Notes: a model not told the origin generated them from the sequence alone. DNA of 64,000 nucleotides from Glossina fuscipes (GCF_014805625.2 NW_023998414.1:11822395-11886394); one strand, 5' to 3'. Positions 35,950-49,105 are shown, counted from the first letter of the stretch. Numbers and translations: made by a program.

Positions 35950-36796
35950 AATACGTACATACACATACGCAATACTTTCACGCACGTATACACACAGTCA
36001 TGCCTACACACATACGCATCATATTTGCCTACGTGCATACACATATCTCTATTAACTGTAATAAAAGAGCACAAGAGTACAATAATTGATTTTTTCTAGT
36101 TTTTTTTTTTTTTTGTTCCTTTCTTTTTTACTTAATGAATAATTAACAAAATAAATATATAAATAACAAAAACAGTACGCTGCTATCAATTATTCATTCA
36201 TTCCCGTATGCGGAACGTGAAAAGTTTAGGTAAAAGTACATTTGAACGATTAATGAAAGAGAAAACGATCCATTCTACATTCATTCATATTAGATTGAAT
36301 CATGCTTGCATGAGCAAAATTTTCATCGTTTTATAAAGCTTAACTATGCTGTAATCAATCAATTTGATCCATTAAATATTTGTCGAATAGAATTGAAAAC
36401 CTAAGTAAGCCTTAGCCTAAGTATGACAGAGACATATAAAAAATATGTTTTTAGCAAGATTTGTTGATTACTAAAAAATGAGATACAATACGTTTTTATT
36501 TAAAGTTATTGCCCATCGTTGTACGCTACTTTCGCAATAGATGAATTTCTCATGGAAAGAATAAAAAAACAATTTTTTTTTTTTTTTTTTTTTGGTGTAA
36601 GTCAACCATATGTTGGGCCACATTGCGTTATAATCAGGCGAATGGATTTGCGGCTATAACGAACCATGAGTTATTAAGTGAAATAAGTGGTAATCGAAAC
36701 GATCATAATATAATGAATGCATACAACAACTAAATGCCTTTAATAACCAACAACTAATGCTTTTTTTATAATGTGTATGTGGTCGCGTTAGAATAT
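34909..36796. other. Noncoding AT-rich stretch with long (CA)n
   Basis: A (CA)n array of about 25 units occupies 35898-35947. Poly(A)/(T) runs are common (about 35120-35180, 35639-35730, 36100, 36570-36592). No gene is recognised. Confidence 0.55.
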
Positions 36797-37580
36797 TAAC
36801 TTATCACTTGATAAGTCTCCAGTTTGACACGAATATTACGCTCTCCTGACAGTGCTAGCGCTTAGAAGAGACGAGTCACAATTTTATGACATTCCGATAA
36901 TTAATCTGTAAGTTGCAAGTCATTTAATTGGCGTTACTTTTGTAACTTTAAGATCAGCGGAAAAATCGATTGATAGGAAGAAGTAGCTTTCTATGAATCA
37001 GCCTTACTTTAGAAGAGATTTTGGCGACTTTTGTTTGTCGGAAAAATGAATTTTTGAGTCGTTTCTTAATATTAAACAAAGTCGTATCGATATTAGTGAT
37101 GCTGAATGGCCTGTCCGCCCGTGTTCGCCATTTAACCCAGAAACCATAAAGAAGTGTTGCATTGCTACCTTAATGATGAGCAAAATATTAATGTATTTGC
37201 TATTTTGCGGGAGCCTTTGTCTAGGAGAAAGCTCGGTTCGAAGTGAGTGCCACGTTTGCTCAGTTTTGATAAAAAAGAACTACGTGTTGGAGCCGTTTAG
37301 CCATTAGTCAATGCATGAGACTTGGATTTTAGAATTAAATTGGCAGCTAGCCGAGTGGACAATATCCGACGACAGCCGTCTAATGCGATCAAAATAGGCA
37401 AAAATCGATTGAGAAGCTTATCGTGTTCGCATTTTGGAATGCACATCGACTGGCTGTGAAAAGGGACAAACTATCAACAATGAAAATTATGAAGCGTTAG
37501 AATTGCGCTTGAATCGCGAAATTGCAAAATAGAAAAAAATTTGCGACAAGTTAGACTGGGGACTTATTGAGTGATCGGAG
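36797..37580 (+). mobile_element. Irritans-type mariner, deleted and broken
   Basis: The left terminus ATCACTTGATAAGTCTCCAG (36804-36823) is mirrored at the right by CTGGGGACTTATTGAGTGAT (37556-37575). Both match the GATAAGTCCCCGGTCT-type irritans inverted repeat. Inside, frames with stops follow the transposase in order: SRIDISDAEWPVRP, NPETIKK, FAILREPLSRRKLGSK, VPRLLSFDKKELRVGA, then HETWILELNWQLAEWT (from 37314) and NNENYEALELRLNREIAK (ends 37532). The first catalytic Asp of DETWI is His here. The second and third catalytic residues are lost in a deletion that joins codon LNREIAK almost to the right terminus. The element is dead. Confidence 0.8.
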
Positions 37581-37686
37581 ACTTTATCGTGCCTGCTTAC
37601 ATATTATTTGCTACAATTGCATTAGTTTTCGGGAAGATTGTAATACACTAAGCCTTACTGATACGAACAAACACTAACCATGAGCT
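37581..37686. other. Short noncoding spacer
   Basis: Nothing recognised. Confidence 0.4.
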
Positions 37687-37887
37687 TTAGTCTACGCATA
37701 GCACACGCTCATCTTCGATACTAATGGTTAGCCAATTTTCATTGTAATCTTTTTGTTTACCGTTCGTTTTATAAGTGCGCATTAACTCCTCATTATCAGT
37801 CATAGCGTACGGATGGAAACTTTTTCTTTTTTTAAAGTAGCCGTTGTGAAAGTTCTTGCCAATGATTAGATGCTCAGATGCTCTCAT
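37687..37887 (-). other. Unrecognised 66-codon frame
   Basis: This frame starts at a true ATG and is free of simple repeats. It begins MRASEHLIIGKNFHNGYFKK and continues RKSFHPYAMTDNEELM and DYNENWLTISIEDER to a stop. The mixed polar composition is more protein-like than most frames here. A KKRKSFHP phrase faintly recalls the N-terminus of CIR_N-domain splicing proteins, but the rest does not follow, so I assign no function. It may be a fragment of a decayed gene or a chance frame. Confidence 0.2.
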
Positions 37888-39545
37888 CGATAGAAGGTAG
37901 TCTCACTGCATTTTTAATGATTTCGAATAGCAATTTTGTTTAGAGTGAACGGAAAGTTTGCTGACACAATATTCAGTGTATTCTACGCTGAAGAAAAAAA
38001 GGTGAAACACGTAAACTTTGGCACGATCATTTACGTATACGTCGATTGTAACGTAAATCCTAAATATGTTATTTTGACATAAACTTAACCACATTATTAT
38101 TCGATACGATGTAATACTAGTTACGCCAATAGTTAAACAACATATTGAATAAATTTTATTGAAGGAATGGAAAATGAAAAAAGAATTTTTTCCCAAAAAT
38201 TTCCAATTGCTCTTACATCAGCAGCTTAAAGAAATCATAAACTATGCTTTAAGAAATTAAACACTGTTCACACAAACGCGCACAAACTTACGTACAAACA
38301 TATCGTACATACGTATGTAGATACAAAGTTGATTTTTTTTTTTTTTTCTTTTATTTGTATTTTTTTCTTTTTTTTTTTTTGTTAGAGAGAATTTGATATC
38401 TGTTTATAGAATTGTATGCGTAAATAGAGACTGTTGAACTTTGTATAGAATTGGGAAGAAAAAAAAAAAAAAACCAAGAAAGCCAAATTATAATTTACAC
38501 AATAGTCAGGTTACAGTATGCGAAAAAGTTCATTAAACTTTTGTCTAAAGAAGAAAAAAAAAGAAAGAAATTTTTTTTTTCTTTCTTTAGAAACAAAGGC
38601 AACAAAGAAAAAAACCCGAAAATTGTGGATAAAGAACATACGGAGAGAACATTGATACGCACAAAAATTATACGATATCAGAAACCACGAGTATCTATCT
38701 AGAAATATAATCATAACAACAACAGCAACAACAGCAACAACAACAACAACAATAACAATAATAGAAATATGTAGCTAGAGGGCTAAACATGGATATCCAT
38801 CACTTAGTTTTAATAAAAGTGCTTTTGTTATTATTATTTCTTTTCTTTTTTCTAAATAAAAAAAAACTTAAAGTTTCCAGCGTATTTAGCAAAAAAAAAA
38901 AAAAAACATAAAAAGCTTTGCCCTTTATTGATGTCGTTACGTATTTTACTGTAACGAGATTTCTTGAAATTCTTATATATATATTTTTTTTTCAAAATTT
39001 TAAGATAACTGTTCTTGCATAATCGTAATTAATCATAAATTTAAAAGCGAACTGAATATATTTCGCGAAGAAGAAAAAGTGTCTATCAAAATCTATCTCT
39101 TACTTGAGAAGAATTCCTGAAGTAACATATTTGTATGTTATGTTTGCGTATTTGGATGAGACATTTATTTGTATTTGAAATACAGAGTATATATAAAATA
39201 ATGATTCGAGATTGTAAATAAGTGGACATAAGGCGCCTTAGGTATACGCAAAGCTATTTTCTGGAAATGTTTTTAAATCGTTATTATGCAAAAAAAAAAA
39301 AAAACTTTAAGCTAAACACTAATACTACACAAGCTCGAGGATCTCGACCAAACAATAGAACATCTCGCCTCAAAAATCGACAGGCGTGATAACAAGCGTC
39401 ACAACTTATACTCATTCTATGCGTCCTACGAGTAGAATATATGCGGTGCTTGACTGTGTGATATTTTGACCAACGATATATACAAAAAATAATAGTTTCC
39501 GGTTTAATATAATTGAGTTATTCAGTGTATAGAAGACGCTAATCA
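37888..39545. other. Noncoding AT-rich stretch
   Basis: Poly(T)/(A) runs lie at 38331-38380 and 38458-38474, CAA-type repeats at 38717-38760, and poly(A) near 38891-38907. The left end of the 39.5 kb mariner was sought at 39370-39540 but no inverted terminus could be fixed. Confidence 0.45.
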
Positions 39546-40250
39546 TGGAGCGCTCAAAATAACATTTTCGAATATTCATAGGTTTTGTTGTTTGATTTGA
39601 AGAAATCGGCTGCCGAAGCCCATTAAACACCATTAGGTGCATCATAGCCGGAATATCGATTTTGGCTTTAGGGTTTTATAAGTGATGATTTTTAGGCCAA
39701 TGACAAAGCACGGCCTGGAAAAGCAAAAAAGTTCAAAGACAATGATCTGCTGAAACTCTCAAAAAACTTACGAATACCAAAGTAGCAGTTGATGACGTGT
39801 CTAGACGTTTCCATGCGTTGGGAAAGATCCAAGAGGAGGGGGAACGGCTACCATACGAAGTGACTAAAAATGCTTGTTGTGCGTATGATGAGATCGACCA
39901 GGCGTGGTGTGTTACGCATTGCTAAGCCTGAATGAAATTTTTACTGCTAATGATTACCGCCGTCACCTGAACAAATTGAACGATATATTGTTGCAAAAAC
40001 AACCAGTAATAGTGGCTAAAATGGCTACCAAGCGATTTGAATGAAAATTCCGTATAGACCACGTGTTGCAATTGTTGTCAAGGACACACTGTTGCAATTT
40101 GAAAGGGAAATTCTGTCGAATTCTGGTGTATTCACCACATATGGAGACAGTGGAGTAACAACATTAACATAAGTCCATACTTCGATGATGGGTTCATTAC
40201 AGAGAGCATAAGCAAGTATATATGTGAAGGAAAAAAAAATGTATTGGAAA
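39546..40250 (+). pseudogene. Mauritiana/cecropia-type mariner transposase pseudogene
   Basis: Broken frames follow the transposase in order: FDLKKSAAEAH (39591-39623), KARPGKAKKFKDNDLLKL, VDDVSRRFHALGKIQEEGER then LPYEVTKN (to about 39868), then IFTANDYRRHLNKLNDILLQ (about 39938-39997). Next come RPRVAIVVKDTLLQFEREIL (about 40057-40116) and VYSPHM, corresponding to the PYSPDLAPSD motif. These match the ALGKIQ, WVPHEL, HDNARPHVA and YSPD landmarks of mariner. About 50 codons between the VPYEL region and the VLLCVWWD region are missing, including the first catalytic Asp (TGDEKW). The last conserved Asp region is changed (YSPH). Terminal repeats were not resolved. Confidence 0.75.
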
Positions 40251-41034
40251 AGTCATTTTGAATAAATTATCACACAGTACCACAAGGCTTAGCATTTTTC
40301 ATGGACTCCATAATATGGCAATGGGCTCGAAGATTAGACCAAGTTAGTCCAAAATTTGCATTGTAGATTATATGTGATATTATTATCCGGAAGCAATTTT
40401 CATTGTAAAACATGAAGAAATTGGGCCTTGTTGTCATATATGCTTTTTTCTTTACTCCTTTTGGTATAATATATATATTAATTAACGACATACTGGACTG
40501 TACTTACTCATTTGCTGAAGACAGCAACCTGCGTCACTCGTTCTATTTCAATAGGAGACCATGAAATTAGAAAATAAACCCTGCATTATAAAAGGCACAT
40601 TTAATCGAGGTCCTAGCAAAATATCCGTAGAGCGTTTTCTCATCGCACGAGAGAAATTGTGTTGCTCTTTCTTTGCTTTGGCGGGGACAATATAGAAGAA
40701 TCAGAATCTTTTCATATGCTAGACATGGGAATGTCAAATTACGATAGCTAGACAACGCATGCGTCCGAAGCATCGACGACAACAGGCATGCAGGTTGAGG
40801 TTGTCTAACAAATTTATCGGCAATAGATAGCCGCAGTAATTCCCATCAAAATTATAGCCTGCTTTGTACGTATGGGCGAGAGCTTGCAAGTACTGCGTGC
40901 GTCCTCACGCCCACTTGCTCATCGATAATGGATGAAGTGTGACATTCTTGATCATTGCCGTAAAGTGGTCGATGTTGTGCTTCTGTAAAGATACATTCAC
41001 GGGAAGTGTTCCATAAACGTAAAAGGAGTTTGTC
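40251..41034. other. Unique noncoding stretch
   Basis: Sequence at 40560-41030 is of higher complexity and GC than average, but neither strand gives a recognisable protein. It may hold more remnants of old elements. Confidence 0.35.
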
Positions 41035-41170
41035 CCTTACCTTCTAGTTTTTTATCTTAGGTTGTTATCTGTCATGTCCGGCCACATATATTTATGTTTG
41101 ATCTACAGGTAGCAATTTTTACGTATTTTGATGAAATTTGGTACACTAGAATTTTATCGTGGGCGTGTGT
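41035..41170 (+). repeat. TGTCCGTC dispersed repeat, short copy
   Basis: GTTATCTGTCATGTCCGGCC then GATCTACAGGTAGCAATTTT and GATGAAATTTGGTACACTAG follow the family order, but both ends are missing. Confidence 0.5.
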
Positions 41171-43018
41171 GTGTAAGCGTTTGATCTAGATTGCTCTCTT
41201 CGTTCATGGTGCTTCGGTGTTGTCTTGCCTCGTAAATAACTTTAAATATTATTAAGGAGATAAACTCAAAAAGAATTTTTTGGAAAATTTTCGATTCTTG
41301 ATTTATTGAGAACATTTTAATGACCATAAATTGATTCGTGTGTACGTAAAGTAATCTTGACTTAAAACGGATTTTAATGGAAAGTGTAAATAATAAACTA
41401 AAGCAAATAAATACCTTTGATGAAATTGGCGAACATACGGTGATATTGAGAAGATTCTTCGCGAATGAAATACAATTATGTTCTTCTCTTATATATTCGT
41501 CGGAATGCTATGTGCTTAAGGATTAGCTGAGAAACTAGGACACATGCCGCGATATAAAAAAGAAAAAATACGAAAATAGGTCGCTCCTATGAGAAGCCCA
41601 TCTTAAGTGTTCAAATATCGCGCGATTATCAACTGACCGTTCGAATTGTTGCTTATCCGAGAGTCTTGTTAAAAAATGATGTCCGCTTATAAATTGAAGA
41701 AATACTAATAAAAATGCTTTCGTCTTTCGGATATACAAGATATAATGACATAACCTCAAAACGAAAAAGAAAAAACCCATGACGCGTCTCAATAAAAAGA
41801 TCACTTAAGATGTTGAGTGTCCAAAATTCCCCTCGTATCGAATATAATTGTAGCGCTTTATTCATTTAAGTATGTAAGTTGCTGAGTATCGAAGATTTGC
41901 CCTAAGGCGAATATAGTTTTCTCTCTGGTTTTACCTGATACCGGTGCCTTGATTGTATGCGCATAATAATGACACGAATGTTGTGTACAGAACTAAATTA
42001 AATTCGCACTAATAAAATGTAATAATTATAGAAAAAAAAAAAAATAGAAGAAGAAGAAACAAAAAGCAAAAAAATAAGAGAAAAAAAAAATAATACTAAT
42101 AAAAAATAATATACAACAACACGGAAAGAGGGAATATTCATAAATTTGCAAAGAAAAAAGAAACCATTTAACATAGGCTATCGATTTGTTGTGTTTTCTT
42201 TTTGGGCTAACAACGCAGATAGATAGAACAACGCACCATATTAAGCAACCAGTAGATGTTGTATAACGTTTTTTAATATCTGAACATTATGAACACGCAC
42301 TCGCTCATATCTCTCTCAAAACATCTGTATTCTAAAACTGAAATCGTAAAGAGAATATTAAACAATGAAATTCTCTTTGCGTTTCGTTTTGCTTTAGATA
42401 TTTTTCAAAAACTAAAAAAGCAAAAAAAAGCAAAAAAAAGCAAAAAAAAAATTATTGCGAATAATTTGCGTTAGATTGCGATTGTGGGCATGAGTGCGTG
42501 CCTACTCGAGTAAATGTCAGTGTACGTATACGTGTACGTGTGTATGTGTGTTTGTGTGTTTATTTGTGTTTGTGTTTATGTTTATGTTTGTGTGCGCCTC
42601 TACATTTGAATTTCAAAGTCAAGTTGAAGAGCACATTATCTGTAAGCTTTTTTCCTTCATTTGTCGTTGATTAGTTTGTTCTATTTTCTCGTCTAACGTT
42701 TATTTCATTTCGTACTCATGCTCGCAGATAAGAGGCCGACCGATTCATTTTCTGTAGCTTTTTCTACATTTTATGAGTTTGAGTTTAGCGTTTAGTGTGT
42801 GTGCCGTTTCGTATATATTTCTCTGCCTCTCCAATAATATACGTTTGCAAAAAAAAAAAAAAAAAAAAATTAAGAAAAAAAAACTTTTTTATTTTTGCAC
42901 TTTTCTTTTTCAATCTTTTTCCGTTTCTGCGTGTGCTCTTTTTTTTCTTTTTTCGCAAATGTTGTCAATTTTGTTGTTGTTCACAGAGTTTTTTTGTTCT
43001 GTCTTTCTGAATAGTTTA
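41171..43018. other. Noncoding AT-rich stretch
   Basis: Several short overlapping frames but no coding signal. GT-rich sequence lies at 42520-42600 and poly(A) at about 42849-42869. Confidence 0.5.
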
Positions 43019-43025
43019 TATATGC

Positions 43026-43061
<36 letters not shown>

Positions 43062-43176
43062 TTACATATATACATATATACATATATACATATATATATA
43101 TACACATATATCCATACATACATAGATACATATATATATATATTTATATGTATATATATATATATTTTTTTTTTTT
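43019..43176. repeat. Imperfect (TA)n/(ACATATAT)n array with poly(T)
   Basis: A 150-bp run of TATA interrupted regularly by ACATATAT units, ending in poly(T). The long IYIYIY frames on both strands are its translation. Confidence 0.9.
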
Positions 43177-43612
43177 GTACCACATGAACGAACTCTGAAA
43201 TTCTTGGATTTTTTACTTTAGTTGATATTTCGCCATTTAACCTGAGTGATCGCGGTTTATTCGTTTTTGCAAAAACCCTAAGCATTCGCTTAGAATTTGA
43301 AATAGTTGTTGACGCACTAACCCGTCTGCGAGCAAAAAAGTAATCAGAGAAAACAATTAAAAGAAAAAGAAAAAAAAAAAAAAAAGCCTAAAAAAAACCA
43401 TAAAAGAGAAAATATAAAAAGGTAAGCAGAAAAATTATAATTTTATAATAAAATGTTCGTAAAATCAATTTTCTAATAATAATAAAAAATTAAAAAAAAT
43501 TAAAAAAAAAACTTGATTTTTAAAATTGCCTGCGTGGTTCGTGGCTTAGATGTACATCTTCTTAGTATACTGTTCGCCAAATAGCAAAGTTTTTAAAAAA
43601 TGTTTATTTATA

Positions 43613-43650
<38 letters not shown>

Positions 43651-45849
43651 TTTATTTCAAAAGCTAAATAATATGTTTCGTTTATTTCTATGTTGATTAT
43701 AATAGATCTTCCGGCTTTCGTTTCCGGAATGCCGCTTAATTTTCTATTATTTATATTCGAATTTTGATAGAAAAGTAAAATAAATATATAAATGAATATA
43801 ATTTTCTTACTTCATCCTTCAATTAAGCGAATCTATGAAAGCTCTAAAGGGATAGAAATTTTTAAATAGCTTTCACTTCTAAAGCCTAATCATGAAGCAA
43901 GCAATGGTTGCCAATTAAATCCTATGCGAAAAAAGCAAAAAAATGAAAATAAATAAATAAATAAATAAAAGTAATAAAAGGAATAAAGAAATAAAGCAAC
44001 TTTGCTTACCTCACAACCAGTCTTCAAAGCGCACCGTTTAAATTAAGCACCGGATGTGTAATGACAAAATTTACTAATTTTGATAAACAAGTTGTAACAA
44101 ATTGCGAAAACATGCGCGTTCACTTTGTGAACGAATAAGCTTTTCTATCAACTGAATTTGCATTTAAAAGCGAATATCATTTCTTATAAGATTAATTGAT
44201 AGTTTTTAACATTTTCGTATATCGTTGCCCATATAAAAGTTCGGTTATGAAGCTTATTTCTATAAATCCCCTTAACTAAGTGATAAATAGTGAGTGCGTT
44301 TTTAATGCATATTTAATCTTTATTTTCGTATTATTTCATCGAAGGCTTCTGCAATGGAATTACCTCAATCGAATTGAATTTTCTTTGTAATAATCTTCCA
44401 ATGATAATGTACATCATCACTGCTAAAGTTTGTTGTGTTTTTTTCATGAAGATCAGAGAATGTTGTAGTCAAGCTATTCGGTGAACGGTTGGTGAATGTG
44501 TCGCTAAGTTGACTGATGTAAAAGAAAAAGTCTACTTTGACATTAAGTAGAGGAAGTACGAAGAAGTAGGGATGTGCTGGCCGGGCAGACCAATCGATAA
44601 GCGTTTATATGTATACCGACAAAACAATCACTGAACTTACGACCAAGGAACGCTGTACCGCACTTGAGATTTGAATACTGCGAACACTGACTTGGTGGAG
44701 TCGCAATTATGTCGACTTTTTAGCTACTGCGGGCTCATTCGACATACATACGGAAATCTGTTTAGGTACTCCACAGTGCTACTGTGTACATATAGCTCAT
44801 AACTTTATCTTTATATTTCAAGTTATATTAATTATGGATTACCAATAACTAACGGTTGGTTTCATTTAAAATGAATTAATAGCAATAACAATGCAAAATA
44901 TGCAAAAATGTTGCCCTAGATCAAGGAGTCGAGAAATTTTATATTCATTTTGAGGTGAATCATTTGAGGTAAACATATGAAAATTACCTTAATCTACAAA
45001 TCGTGGAAAGCTAACGAAAGAACATTTGAGTAAGTTTATCTAAAATTTTGATCCAAGATCTAAGATCAAAAAGTAAAGAATTCCGGTTCAGATCGAATTT
45101 ACTCTTTGTGTATATACAAGGAAATCTATAGAGAAAATCGTGAATGCGCTCATCACATTAGACATATTTATACAACAATATGCATTGCAGTTGATAATTG
45201 TGGGCATGATCGAAATTGCCCTTAAATGCCCTTGATAAATATATTTATGCGATATTAAAGTATATTGATGAGAGGAGGTTAAAATGTTCGCTGATTAAAT
45301 TTTTCTTTTCACCATATTTACGAATCAATTGCACCTTTTATTAAAATTCCAAATTGCGGACATCAAGTCGGCATAGATAACATAAGTTGTAGATTTTTGT
45401 TTTATGGCAAGGGACACTACGTGGACATATGGATGAACAATGCATGAAGCATTTCATCTAACATCAACAAATCAAATAATTTTGTTCACTTTGGATTGGA
45501 TCTTCAATATTTCATTCTCTTAGCTCATTGTATGTAACATTGTCATATGAAAATTTATGAATTATGAACGTGTCAAATGGTTGTTTGAAAATATTTACCG
45601 ATAAATTTTTATTTCGCAACTTTTATCTCCTGTATCTGTAGTCTTCAAATTATCGTTCACAATAAATTCGAAAGTTTCTTATAAATAAGCTTAGCACGCC
45701 TCTTAGTAATAATATGCGCTTTTATGAGAAGATTAAGACCATTTTTACACTTGGTTTGTGGGCCTTAACTTTATTTATGTATTCGTTTTTAATTGATTTG
45801 CTATTCCAGATGGACATACCTCAGCCGGCGTTGATCAAAACTTATTTAT
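43177..45849. other. Noncoding AT-rich stretch
   Basis: No gene or clear element. A poly(T) of about 24 lies at 43619-43643. Higher-complexity sequence at 44460-44780 gives no recognisable frame. Confidence 0.45.
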
Positions 45850-46239
45850 GCTTAATATGATCGCGAATGCATTCATTCATGAATCAAGTTGGAACACTAC
45901 AGTCGGACAAAGTTGGCTATCAAATATATTTTGGCTACATCCCCTTGTTTAATACAAAGTTTCATCTGTCTTCGTTGTTGTCCTGTAAAGGCTTACTTTT
46001 CATGAGAATCCTTGCAGGAGGAGATAAACCAAAATGTGAGACGATATGATCCAAGTTTAGTTAAATTAATTTCTTTGTCGAAGAATTTATTATTCTTCAT
46101 TTTAAGCAAACATATCTCGTATGAAATAAAAGCCAACTAAAATGCACGACCATTGAATACCCTACACGGCTTTGTTTACTACAATTTGTATTTGCTTAAT
46201 TTCATTAGAAAATATCCGAGAATTGTACTTCATTTTCAT

Positions 46240-46241
46240 GT

Positions 46242-46281
<40 letters not shown>

Positions 46282-46298
46282 GTGCGTGTGTGTGTGTG
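46240..46298. repeat. (GT)n microsatellite
   Basis: About 28 GT units with GC variants. It is embedded in a 112-codon frame that is otherwise unrecognised and overlaps an old dispersed repeat. Confidence 0.9.
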
Positions 46299-46789
46299 GT
46301 CCCGTAGGAGCTGTTACAAAACATCATGTTGAAAAATTGAACGTAATACTAATTTGTTGCGCTTCATATGTTAAACTTTTCGGTCCACGAAGCCATACTT
46401 TGCAGGAGAAGCTTGTACATGATGAAAATGAGGTGCAATTAATTTTTATGGAATTGTTATTATGGACTCATTTCCACCAAGATTGGTTCAAAGCGCTTTT
46501 TTCCCTATAGAGGATTACTTTTCATAACAATCTTTACCTGCCATGGGCTGTCAATTTGAGGAGGTTAGTTTCTAGGTCAAATAAGTCACGTGAACTAAAT
46601 TTCATTATAGAATTATAAAACATGAAATTTTTTATCCTATAAAGGGAAGTTCATATGGGAGATGGTTCAGAAAATGGCCTTTTCCGGATCAAGTTTTTTT
46701 TAATTTTTGTAATTTTGAAAATCGAAACATTGTTACTTAGGGGTTTTGTCAGAAATTTTTTAAAATTTTGTTTTCTATCATGCAATGGC

Positions 46790-47070
46790 TCCTGTAAAAT
46801 AAGACATTATATAGGGAGTAGTAGTTGTATACGTGGTCCAATCCGATCCGAGCTGGGTCAAAAGACGTCAGTGTTCCAAATTTCGAGCAAGACACTTTGA
46901 AAAATTTTGACATATAGGTTGACCACAATAGCAGATGGACACAAATCAGACGGATATATATGGAAAGACGGACATGCTTAAATCAATTTAGAAAATGATT
47001 TCAAGACGATTTGCATAATAAGAGCAAAAAACTTAATATGCCCTTATCATAAGCGGTACAGAATGTAATG
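46790..47070 (-). repeat. TGTCCGTC dispersed repeat, inverted copy
   Basis: On the minus strand it reads GGGCATATTAAGTTTTTTGC, then ATTGATTTAAGCATGTCCGTC, then GAAATTTGGAACACTGACGTC and GGATCGGATTGGACCACGTA. This is the family order, with the 'GGTACA' phrase decayed. The body may extend left to about 45850, where two stretches (45995-46020 and 46510-46535) share a TTACTTTTCAT phrase. Confidence 0.55.
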
Positions 47071-49105
47071 ATTAAACGTAACACATTATAGATACTAAGA
47101 TCTCTCAATGATGGATATGAAAGCATATCCAGCTTAGTCTCTTCTTTGATATATAAAATAAACATTTCAATAATTAACGCATTAACATTTTGTGATGATA
47201 GCTATACCGAATGATAGGAGATCGAATCAATATACGAAAGCATTCGTGTAAAAAATGTTATATATATTTATTATTTGTTGAATAACTTAATTAATTGCAT
47301 GGTATTTATTAATCGCGCAGAGTAGCCGTACCTAAAGTGTAGAATGTTACGCACCTGTAGAATAATTGCACCTGAAGAAAAATGATTTTATGCTAACGTT
47401 ATGGCTTAATAGAAATTTTGTTAATACACTTGGCTCTCAGCTCTTAAGTAAAATATATTTATGCGTAACATTATAATCTTTTCATTTTTCTTTAAGGAAA
47501 AACGAAACGAAAAACGAAAAAAAAAAAAAAAAAAAACACCGAAATCATCTCATGTGGAACTTTTAAATCGTATTAGTTTGAAATTATTAATATTAAATTG
47601 TCTACGGTCTTGTTTTGTTTTCTTTATTTTTCATTTCGTACTTTTTCCACTTACCGCATAATTTTAGTATAGTAGCTTAAGATTGCGTGTACACACCTAT
47701 GTATGCGAAAGCTCCTTAAATTGAAGTTTAAAAACGAGCAAGTAATTTTTTATAAACAAAAAAAAAAAAAAAAGGAAAAAGACAAAGCAAATCTATAGAA
47801 TATCGTCTGAAAAACGAACCTCACTTATCTTAGACCGCATGAACAGTGTCAGGCTCCAAGTCAATTGAAGAAATGAATTTCGCTCGTTTTTCTCATCGTT
47901 TCTACACTTGGTAGTCGATCGACGAAATTGAAAGGACTGGATTGTTGCTTATGATCTTAAGTGCATGATGAAGGAAAATGACTATAAATTAAATTAGTTG
48001 GTAAGAAAAAATAAAAATAAGTAAATATTATATATAATAGGAAAACGATTTTGACGACCTATGCAGCGACATAGGTCGTGCATATATAAGACATTCGATT
48101 AAAAAATTTGACTAACTTAACGAAAGCAACGTCAAATGACAAAATGTAGCCAATTTCCCAACATCTCTCAACTGCTCAAGTCACTGCTCAATTGCCCCAA
48201 TCTATTGTTTATATAATATTTATAGTGATATGTGGTATAATTCATTTTGCTAAGCACCACTCCAGCTTTTATTAACTTTTAAGGTATATGTTTGCCTACG
48301 TGTATGTAACTAAATTAAATTATTTCTAATGGATATATGTGATGGTTGTTTTTATATTTATTTTATTTTCTCCTCTTCAAGTTATTTTAAATATAATAAA
48401 TTCGCGAATTATTCTTTTTTAATGAATTTTGATGAGAGTTTTAGTTTTTGAAAAACAAAAAAAAAAAAACAAAAAGCTTTCCTGAATTCATTTTAAATAA
48501 AAACATAAATGTTAAAAGAATTATTATTAACTTGAAGCACACATTCAAAATGTTAATGTGTACGCCCAGCTTTGCGGTGGATTTTAAGTGTGGTAAACTA
48601 TTTTTTTTTTTGTTCTTCTGTTCTTTTTTTTTTTTTTTTTTTGTTAATGAGAAACCTTTGAGATGACATGAATCAATGCAGAAATGCTTGCAAGTATGCG
48701 CCATCAGTGAGTAACGATATATTAGTTTGCTTATTGCGTTAGTAATATTTAGGAATGCGTTACAGTAACACAATTAGCTTCAGATTCATACCCAGAGTTT
48801 TGTCATCTATCCATCTTTTATTTTTTTTTGTTGTTGATCTTCTCAAAGTGAAAAACTGACTTAACTTTGGAAAAGTGCAAGGCACCTCTTGGATGGTTTA
48901 AAAGAAATATTGTAAACTTAGAAAATTCAAAATACGATATTTCGATTTTCGTTCCCATTGACTCTTTTATACCGGCAACTTTATCTGATCTTTTTACTGT
49001 ACTCACTGATCATTCAGTTTTACGCCTTTTTGCAGTGGTTTTACTCGCATTCTTAAGGGGATATTTTTTATGCGTTTTTTCTTTTTTTTACACGAAATAT
49101 TTTAC
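47071..49105. other. Noncoding AT-rich stretch
   Basis: Homopolymer-rich DNA with no recognised gene. A hydrophobic plus-strand frame at 48867-49148 runs into the SINE and has no family signature that I can see. Confidence 0.45.

Noticed and set aside
35778..36099. His/Thr repeat frames
   Set aside because: Produced by the (CA)n array at 35898-35947.
42773..43285. Tyr/Ile-rich frames on both strands
   Set aside because: Both strands stay open across the imperfect (TA)n array because the repeat lacks stops in those frames; not a gene.
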